Part shown: in pieces, positions 6,261 through 10,363 of the stretch
How positions within the stretch are numbered: the first letter of the stretch is position 1
How the letters are laid out: every line of letters starts with the position of its first letter
DNA from: Polaromonas sp.
GTDB taxonomy: Bacteria > Pseudomonadota > Gammaproteobacteria > Burkholderiales > Burkholderiaceae_C
Reading direction: 5' to 3'
DNA length: 10,363 nt
Assembly (NCBI GenBank): GCA_023259235.1
Contig: JAHFQQ010000114.1
Coordinates: 1-10,363, forward strand
Program-made: the position numbers and the translations under genes
Notes under the pieces: model-generated
Told to the model about the DNA's origin: nothing
Seen by the model: only the letters and a program-made list of their open reading frames with translations
The model's database searches: none

Positions 6261-7100
6261 ATGAATTCCCGATCGACTCTCAAGGGTAAAACCCTGTTCA
6301 TCACCGGCGCCTCGCGTGGCATTGGTCTGGCCATTGCCACCCGCGCGGCGGCCGATGGCGCCAACATTGTCATCCTGGCAAAAACCACCGACCCCAACCC
6401 CAAGTTGCCGGGCACCATTTACAGCGCAGCGGAAGCCGTCAAAGCCGCTGGCGGCCAGGCGCTGCCGCTGGCCGTTGACATTCGCGACGAAGACGCGGTG
6501 CTGGCGGCAGTGGCCAGCGCCGTTGCCACTTTTGGCGGCATCGACATCCTGGTCAACAACGCCAGCGCCATCAGCCTCACCGACACCGAGCACACACCGA
6601 TGAAGCGTTACGACCTGATGAACGGCATCAACGCGCGCGGCACCTACCTGTGCACCCAGGCCTGCCTGGCGGAGCTGAAAAAATCCGCGCAGGCCGGGCG
6701 CAACCCGCAGGTGCTCACGATGTCGCCGCCGCTGAGCATGAAGCCGCACTGGTTCGAGAACCACACCGCCTATACCATGGCCAAGTACGGCATGAGCATG
6801 TGCACGCTGGGCCACGCGGGCGAGTTCAGGAAGTACGGCATCGCCGTGAACAGCCTGTGGCCGCGCACCGCCATTGCCACCGCGGCGCTGCAGATGATTC
6901 CGGGCGTGGACTTGAAGCTGTGCCGCAAGCCGGGGATTCTTTCGGATGCGGCGTATTTCATCCTGACCAGCCCAAGCATGAACACCGGCAATTTTTATAT
7001 CGACGACGAATTGCTCGCCGCCCATGGCGTGACCGACCTGGAACAATATTCGGTGACACCGGGCACGAACCATTTCGTTCCGGATTTCTTCGTGGATTGA
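6261..7100 (+). CDS. SDR-family oxidoreductase, HSDL2-like
   Basis: 279-residue short-chain dehydrogenase/reductase close to the hydroxysteroid dehydrogenase-like protein 2 (HSDL2) group. The ATG at 6261 has a full AGGAGG (6251-6256) 4 nt upstream; a TTG at 6222 would add non-family residues. The cofactor motif TGASRGIG is at residues 15-22, NNAS follows, and the active site is Ser155 (TMSPPLSM), Tyr171 and Lys175 (YTMAK), so it is complete. The stretch between the first strand and helix is long (KTTDPNPKLPGTIYSAAEAV), and NSLWPRTAIATAA and TGNFYIDDELL are hallmarks of the HSDL2 subgroup. It probably oxidises or reduces a hydroxyl/keto group on an acyl or cyclic intermediate of this pathway; the substrate is unknown. 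It lies 74 nt after the crotonase gene and just before the regulator. Confidence 0.92.
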   Translation: MNSRSTLKGKTLFITGASRGIGLAIATRAAADGANIVILAKTTDPNPKLPGTIYSAAEAVKAAGGQALPLAVDIRDEDAVLAAVASAVATFGGIDILVNNASAISLTDTEHTPMKRYDLMNGINARGTYLCTQACLAELKKSAQAGRNPQVLTMSPPLSMKPHWFENHTAYTMAKYGMSMCTLGHAGEFRKYGIAVNSLWPRTAIATAALQMIPGVDLKLCRKPGILSDAAYFILTSPSMNTGNFYIDDELLAAHGVTDLEQYSVTPGTNHFVPDFFVD

Positions 7101-7138
7101 GGCGCTGGCAAGCGGCCATGCTGCGCGCCTGACAGACT

Positions 7139-7165
7139 TTGACGGTGACACAGCCAAAGTAGAAT
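7139..7165 (+). promoter_or_regulatory. Probable promoter of the IclR-family gene
   Basis: TTGACG (7139-7144) and TAGAAT (7160-7165) each match 5 of 6 sigma70 consensus positions, with a short 15-nt spacer. Transcription would start near 7172-7176, on or just before the ATG at 7176. No Shine-Dalgarno is visible before that ATG, which fits a leaderless or near-leaderless message. Confidence 0.5.
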
Positions 7166-7175
7166 CCGGCGCACC

Positions 7176-7988
7176 ATGCCAAAAAAGTTTGAAACACCGG
7201 CAGCCAGGGAGGGCGAAGGCAAAAACGGCGTGCAGTCGCTGGAGATCGGCATGACGATCCTGCGCGCCATCAGCAGCGGGCACCGTTCGATGATGCTCAA
7301 GGACATTGCTGCGGCGGCTGACATGCCCGCATCCAAGGCGCACCGGTATATCGTCAGCCTGGTGCGCTCCGGTCTGGTGGAGCAGGACCCGATGACCTCG
7401 CGCTACGATCTGGGGCCTTTTGCCCTGAGCCTGGGGCTGGTGGCGGTGGATCGGCTCGACCGCGTCAAGCTGGGCCTGTCAGCCATTGCCGATTTGCGCG
7501 ATGAGATCAACCAGACCACGGGGCTGTCGGTCTGGAGCGATGCCGGCCCGGTCATCATCCGCTCGGTACGGCCTTACCGCCCGATCACGGTCAACGTGGT
7601 GACCGGCTCGGCGCTGCAACTGCTGACATCCGCCAGTGGCCGAACCTTTGCCGCCTGGCTGCCCAGGTCAACCACCGATGTGCTGATCGGCCGCGAACGG
7701 GCAACGCTGGCATTGCCAGCCGAGCTGAGCACCGCCGCCGGCATCGATGCCATGCTGGCCCAGGTGCGTCAGGATGGTGTTTCCACGGTCACCGACTACC
7801 ACCTGGTGCCCGGGGTCGCCGCCGCGGCGGCACCGGTGTTCAACCTCAAGCACGAAATCACCCTTTCCATGCTGGCCATTGGGGTTAAAGGCATGATTGA
7901 TCTGTCGCTGGATGGACCGGTGGTGGCCGCTCTGAAACGCTCGGCACAGGCGCTTTCGCTACGCCTGGGGCACGCCGGCGTGCTTTGA
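7176..7988 (+). CDS. IclR-family transcriptional regulator
   Basis: 270-residue cytoplasmic DNA-binding regulator. An N-terminal winged helix-turn-helix spans about residues 18-80 (SLEIGMTILRAI, then LKDIAAAADMPASKAHRYIVSLVRSGLVEQD, then SRYDLGPFAL), followed by the IclR effector-binding domain at about 90-265. Length and layout are normal for the family, whose members control aromatic and acyl-compound catabolism as activators or repressors bound to small-molecule ligands. The ATG at 7176 keeps the family-typical short basic tail; it has no clear ribosome site but a promoter directly upstream. Likely targets are the catabolic genes on either side, including the palindrome-rich promoter at 8171-8232, but this is inference from position. 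The effector is unknown. Confidence 0.93.
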   Translation: MPKKFETPAAREGEGKNGVQSLEIGMTILRAISSGHRSMMLKDIAAAADMPASKAHRYIVSLVRSGLVEQDPMTSRYDLGPFALSLGLVAVDRLDRVKLGLSAIADLRDEINQTTGLSVWSDAGPVIIRSVRPYRPITVNVVTGSALQLLTSASGRTFAAWLPRSTTDVLIGRERATLALPAELSTAAGIDAMLAQVRQDGVSTVTDYHLVPGVAAAAAPVFNLKHEITLSMLAIGVKGMIDLSLDGPVVAALKRSAQALSLRLGHAGVL

Positions 7989-8168
7989 GGCCGCTTTCGA
8001 ACCCACCCCTTCAAGGCTGATTCTTACCCGCAAAATATGGTGTTTATCCATGCCCGGTATGGGTGAGCAGCTACATTTTGGATAGCTATCCTGGGCGAGT
8101 TGCCGGGTCTCCACTATTGCATTCTGGCTGAAACCGGCTCACGGCAGTAGCTGGAAAATCTCAAATAA
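7989..8168. other. Intergenic stretch after the IclR gene; candidate repeat, no gene seen
   Basis: No plausible coding sequence on either strand and no clear intrinsic terminator was found. It holds a perfect 12-bp palindrome GGATAGCTATCC at 8080-8091. The surrounding 8066-8140 resembles a diverged copy of the GATAGCT-type intergenic repeat also suspected at 6191-6244, but in the opposite orientation. The palindrome could alternatively be a protein-binding site. Confidence 0.35.
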
Positions 8169-8170
8169 TG

Positions 8171-8232
8171 ATTGACAGAATCAATTCCATATTTCAGAAT
8201 TACAACCTTGATGCGATGTTGAGCAAGCTCAA
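8171..8232 (+). promoter_or_regulatory. Promoter with flanking palindromes (candidate regulated promoter)
   Basis: A perfect -35 TTGACA (8172-8177) and a -10-like CAGAAT (8195-8200) are separated by an ideal 17-nt spacer. The -35 is embedded in the 15-bp inverted repeat ATTGACAGAATCAAT (8171-8185, 5-nt arms), the size of known IclR-family operators. A second palindrome TTGAGCAAGCTCAA (8219-8232, 6-nt arms) lies in the predicted leader. The promoter points at the decayed transporter start at 8258 and the genes beyond it. Binding by the adjacent IclR protein is inference. Confidence 0.5.
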
Positions 8233-8257
8233 GCGCTCGTTCAGCAGGAGTCAGGAT

Positions 8258-8340
8258 ATGTTCAAATGCCAAGCCTTATCGGAGCCGCCTGCGCGCTGAC
8301 GGCGCTGGGCGTTGCCTTGACCTGCCAGGCCGGCAAGATC
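8258..8340 (+). pseudogene. Relict N-terminus of a secreted substrate-binding protein
   Basis: AGGAG (8246-8250) sits 7 nt before ATG 8258, which opens MFKCQALS and stops after 13 codons (TGA 8297-8299). In the neighbouring frame the sequence continues as LIGAACALTALGVALTCQA (about 8275-8331). Joined by a single-base shift near 8273-8285, the two parts make a classic Sec signal peptide: a basic start, a hydrophobic core and a CQA-like cleavage end, as in periplasmic binding proteins of branched-chain amino-acid-type ABC transporters. Only about 30 codons remain. An alternative is a genuine 36-residue hydrophobic peptide from ATG 8266 to TGA 8374-8376, but that start is 15 nt from the ribosome site. 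Confidence 0.55.
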
Positions 8341-8356
8341 ACCCGGATGGCTGCGG

Positions 8357-8407
8357 ACAGAACTGATCGGCAATGAACGGGTGCGCGCCGCGTACCGGGG
8401 CGTGTAA
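8357..8407 (+). pseudogene. Relict C-terminus of a LivF-like ABC transporter ATPase
   Basis: One frame reads TELIGNERVRAAYRGV and then stops at TAA 8405-8407. This strongly resembles the last residues of branched-chain amino-acid-type ABC ATPases (LivF family), which typically end in an ELxxNERVxxAYLG-like motif. No Walker or signature motifs are present, since only about 16 codons remain. The TAA is 19 nt before the next gene's ATG, normal operon spacing, which suggests that the ATPase gene once preceded it directly. The match is short and made by eye. Confidence 0.5.
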
Positions 8408-8426
8408 CCCAAACCAAGGAAAAACC

Positions 8427-9392
8427 ATGACCAAAAATTTTGCTTCGGTCGCCGACCTGGCCGTCAAGAAAACCACTTTTGCGCAACTCTCCGCGCACTG
8501 CTGGGCCTATACCGCCGAAGGCGACCCGAACACCGGCGTGATTATTGGCGACGAGGCAGTGCTGATCTGCGACGCACTGGCCACGCCAGTCATGGCGCAA
8601 AGCCTGATTGCCGAGATCCGCAAGGTGTCTGACAAACCCATCAAGTACGTGGTGCTGTCGCACTACCACGCGGTGCGGGTGCTGGGCGCATCGGGTTACA
8701 AGGCTGCAGGCATGCAGGAAATCATCGCCAGCCAGGGCACTTACGAGATGATCGTGGAGCGTGGCGCGCAGGACATGCAGTCGGAGTACGAACGTTTTCC
8801 ACGCCTGTTCGACGCCTTTGACTCGATCCCGGGACTGACCTGGCCGACGCTGGTGTTCAAGGACCAGATGACGCTGTGGATGGGCAAGCTTGAAGTGCGG
8901 ATCATGCACGTCGGCCCCGGCCACACCAAGGGCGACACGATTGTCTGGGTTCCCGCTGAGAAGGTCCTGTTCTCTGGCGACCTGATCGAGGCCGATGCGG
9001 CCTGCTATACGGGCGATGCCCAGTTGGAGGAATGGCCGGCCACGCTGGATGCGCTGGTGGCGCTCAAGCCTGAAAAAATCGTTCCGGGTCGCGGTCCGGC
9101 GCTCGATACCCCGGAGCGGGTCAGGGATGGGCTGGCCTACACCCGTGATTTCGTCAGCACCCTGCTGGGTTCAGCCAGGGAGGCGGTGGCGCAAGGCATG
9201 AACCTCAAGCAAGCCATGGCGCACACCCGCAAGGCCATGGACCCCAAGTTTGGCCAGGTTTTCATTTACGAGCACTGCCTGCCGTTTGACGTCACCCGAG
9301 CCGTCGATGAAGCCAGCGGCATCAAACACCCGCGTATCTGGACCGCTGAGCGCGACAAGGAAATGTGGCACGGCCTGCAAGCGGCCGACTGA
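8427..9392 (+). CDS. MBL-fold metallo-hydrolase-like protein with altered metal site
   Basis: 321-residue metallo-beta-lactamase-fold protein. The ATG at 8427 has AAGGA (8416-8420) 6 nt upstream and gives MTKNFASVADLAVKKTTFAQL; an in-frame ATG at 8373 would overlap the transporter relict. The usual HxHxDH motif reads H79-Y-H81-A-V83-R84, so the two site-1 histidines remain while the site-2 Asp and His are Val and Arg. His166 (GPGHTKGD) and the bridging-position Asp185 (FSGDLIEAD) are kept. The last His position is Arg222 (PGRGP). A single-metal centre of three His plus Asp is therefore plausible; classic two-zinc hydrolysis is doubtful. No signal peptide is seen. The FAD monooxygenase-like gene starts 51 nt later, so it may act on a ring-oxidation product such as a lactone or ester, but this is inference. 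Confidence 0.85.
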   Translation: MTKNFASVADLAVKKTTFAQLSAHCWAYTAEGDPNTGVIIGDEAVLICDALATPVMAQSLIAEIRKVSDKPIKYVVLSHYHAVRVLGASGYKAAGMQEIIASQGTYEMIVERGAQDMQSEYERFPRLFDAFDSIPGLTWPTLVFKDQMTLWMGKLEVRIMHVGPGHTKGDTIVWVPAEKVLFSGDLIEADAACYTGDAQLEEWPATLDALVALKPEKIVPGRGPALDTPERVRDGLAYTRDFVSTLLGSAREAVAQGMNLKQAMAHTRKAMDPKFGQVFIYEHCLPFDVTRAVDEASGIKHPRIWTAERDKEMWHGLQAAD

Positions 9393-9443
9393 TGCTCACG
9401 GCCAGCGCCGCCGCAGCCCCATAAATCCGGAGATAGATACCCC

Positions 9444-10363
9444 ATGCTGAGCACCTACCAGTATCCGAAGTACGACTATTTGCGTCCCGCCGAGCAAAGC
9501 GGCACGGGCCATGGACGCTACCCTGTGGTGGTGGTGGGCGCCGGGCCGGTGGGCCTGGCCGCGGCGATCGACTTGGCGCAGTCCGGCGTGCCGGTGCTGC
9601 TGCTCGATGACGACGACACTGTTTCGATGGGTTCGCGCGGAGTCTGTTATGCCAAACGCGGGCTTGAAGTGCTTGACCGCATTGGCGTTGGCGATGCGTG
9701 CGTCGCCAAGGGCGTGAGCTGGAATGTGGGCCGCACTTTTTTCCGCGAGCAGGAGGTTTACAACTTCAACCTGTTGCCCCAGCCCGACCACAAGCGCCCC
9801 GGCATGATCAACCTGCAGCAGTATTACCTGGAGGAGTTCGAGGTCAGGCGCGCCAGGGAATTGCCCAACCTCGACCTGCGCTTCAGGAACAAGGTGGTGT
9901 CCGTCACCCCGCGCGGCGACGGGGCCACGCTGCAGGTGGAAACGCCCGATGGCATTTACACGCTGGAGACCGACTGGCTGGTGGTGGCCGACGGTGCTCG
10001 CAGCGGCATCCGCCGCATGATGAATCTGGAAATTGACGGCAAGGTTTTCATGGACCGCTTTCTGATTGCCGATGTGGTGATGAAGGCCGACTTCCCCCAC
10101 GAGCGCTGGTTCTGGTTTGACCCACCTTTTCACCCGGGGCAATCGGTGCTGCTGCACCGCCAGGCCGACAACGTGTACCGCATTGACTTCCAGCTTGGCT
10201 GGCAAGCCGATCCGGAAGAAGAAAAGAAGCCCGAAAAGGTCATCCCCCGCATCAAGGCCATGCTTGGTGATGAGCGCGAGTTCGAGCTGGAATGGATCAG
10301 CGTGTACACCTTTCAGTGCCGGCGCATGAACGCATTCACCCACGGCCATGTACTGTTTGTGGG
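9444..10363 (+). CDS. FAD-dependent aromatic-ring monooxygenase-like protein, 3' partial
   Basis: Flavoprotein hydroxylase of the p-hydroxybenzoate hydroxylase/MhpA class; 306 codons are visible and the frame is still open at the window edge. Members use NAD(P)H and O2 to hydroxylate phenolic rings. The N-terminal FAD Rossmann motif is VVVVGAGPVG (Gly32, Gly34, Gly37), the ribose-binding acid lies at the end of LLLDDDD, and SRGVCYAKRGLEVL is the following conserved segment. The class-specific DG motif is D183-G184 in VVADGARSGIRR. The sequence ends at THGHVLFVG, just before the expected GDAAH flavin motif. The ATG at 9444 has GGAG (9429-9432) 11 nt upstream, a rather long spacing. It is probably cotranscribed with the MBL-fold gene. 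The substrate is not identifiable; a phenylpropionate- or hydroxyaromatic-type acid would fit the family. Confidence 0.9.
   Translation, partial: MLSTYQYPKYDYLRPAEQSGTGHGRYPVVVVGAGPVGLAAAIDLAQSGVPVLLLDDDDTVSMGSRGVCYAKRGLEVLDRIGVGDACVAKGVSWNVGRTFFREQEVYNFNLLPQPDHKRPGMINLQQYYLEEFEVRRARELPNLDLRFRNKVVSVTPRGDGATLQVETPDGIYTLETDWLVVADGARSGIRRMMNLEIDGKVFMDRFLIADVVMKADFPHERWFWFDPPFHPGQSVLLHRQADNVYRIDFQLGWQADPEEEKKPEKVIPRIKAMLGDEREFELEWISVYTFQCRRMNAFTHGHVLFV

Noticed and set aside
6249..7343. 364-codon minus-strand frame across the SDR and IclR start
   Set aside because: Shadow of the HSDL2-like gene; crosses two genes, has a low-complexity Arg/His/Gly-rich product and lacks a credible ribosome site.
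8373..8426. N-terminal extension of the MBL-fold protein to ATG 8373
   Set aside because: It lacks a ribosome site, overlaps the ATPase-tail relict, and ATG 8427 has AAGGA at proper spacing.
9396..10349. 317-codon minus-strand frame opposite the monooxygenase-like gene
   Set aside because: Mirror of the true plus-strand frame, whose FAD motifs are clear; no recognisable protein.

Overview
The window is a GC-rich, gene-dense, entirely plus-strand catabolic region of a betaproteobacterium. Protein style, Arg-AGG codon use and the intergenic repeats suggest Comamonadaceae (Polaromonas, Rhodoferax or Variovorax-like). This placement is pattern recognition, not a database result. No tRNA, rRNA, CRISPR array or transposase gene was seen.

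Left block (1-7100), a beta-oxidation-type gene set. In order it holds: a 3-hydroxyacyl-CoA dehydrogenase/enoyl-CoA hydratase fusion with the dehydrogenase first (N-terminus cut by the window edge); a thiolase; a 32-residue small ORF overlapping the start of an unusual SDR whose catalytic Tyr is Phe; a DsbA-fold 2-hydroxychromene-2-carboxylate (HCCA) isomerase-like protein; a crotonase that looks more like an enoyl-CoA isomerase than a hydratase; and an HSDL2-like SDR. Together these could hydrate, oxidise, isomerise and thiolyse acyl-CoA intermediates. The HCCA isomerase-like gene hints at an aromatic or alicyclic rather than plain fatty-acid substrate, but the substrate cannot be read from the sequence. 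A 159-bp palindromic MITE-like element (5217-5375, with TAA on both sides) sits inside this block, and an 18-bp operator-like palindrome (3681-3698) precedes the small ORF.

Regulator (7139-7988): an IclR-family gene with its own probable promoter lying so close to the ATG that the mRNA may be almost leaderless.

Right block (7989-10363): a 438-nt stretch without an intact gene. It holds a diverged intergenic repeat, a good sigma70-like promoter with palindromes over and after it, and what looks like the wreck of an ABC-transporter operon. The start and signal peptide of a periplasmic binding protein are followed almost directly by what looks like the last codons of a LivF-type ATPase. Next come a metallo-beta-lactamase-fold protein with a half-lost metal site and an FAD aromatic-ring monooxygenase-like gene that runs off the right edge.

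The best leads are the collapsed transporter operon, the overlooked small ORF with the palindrome upstream of it, the MITE, and the three enzymes with non-canonical active sites.
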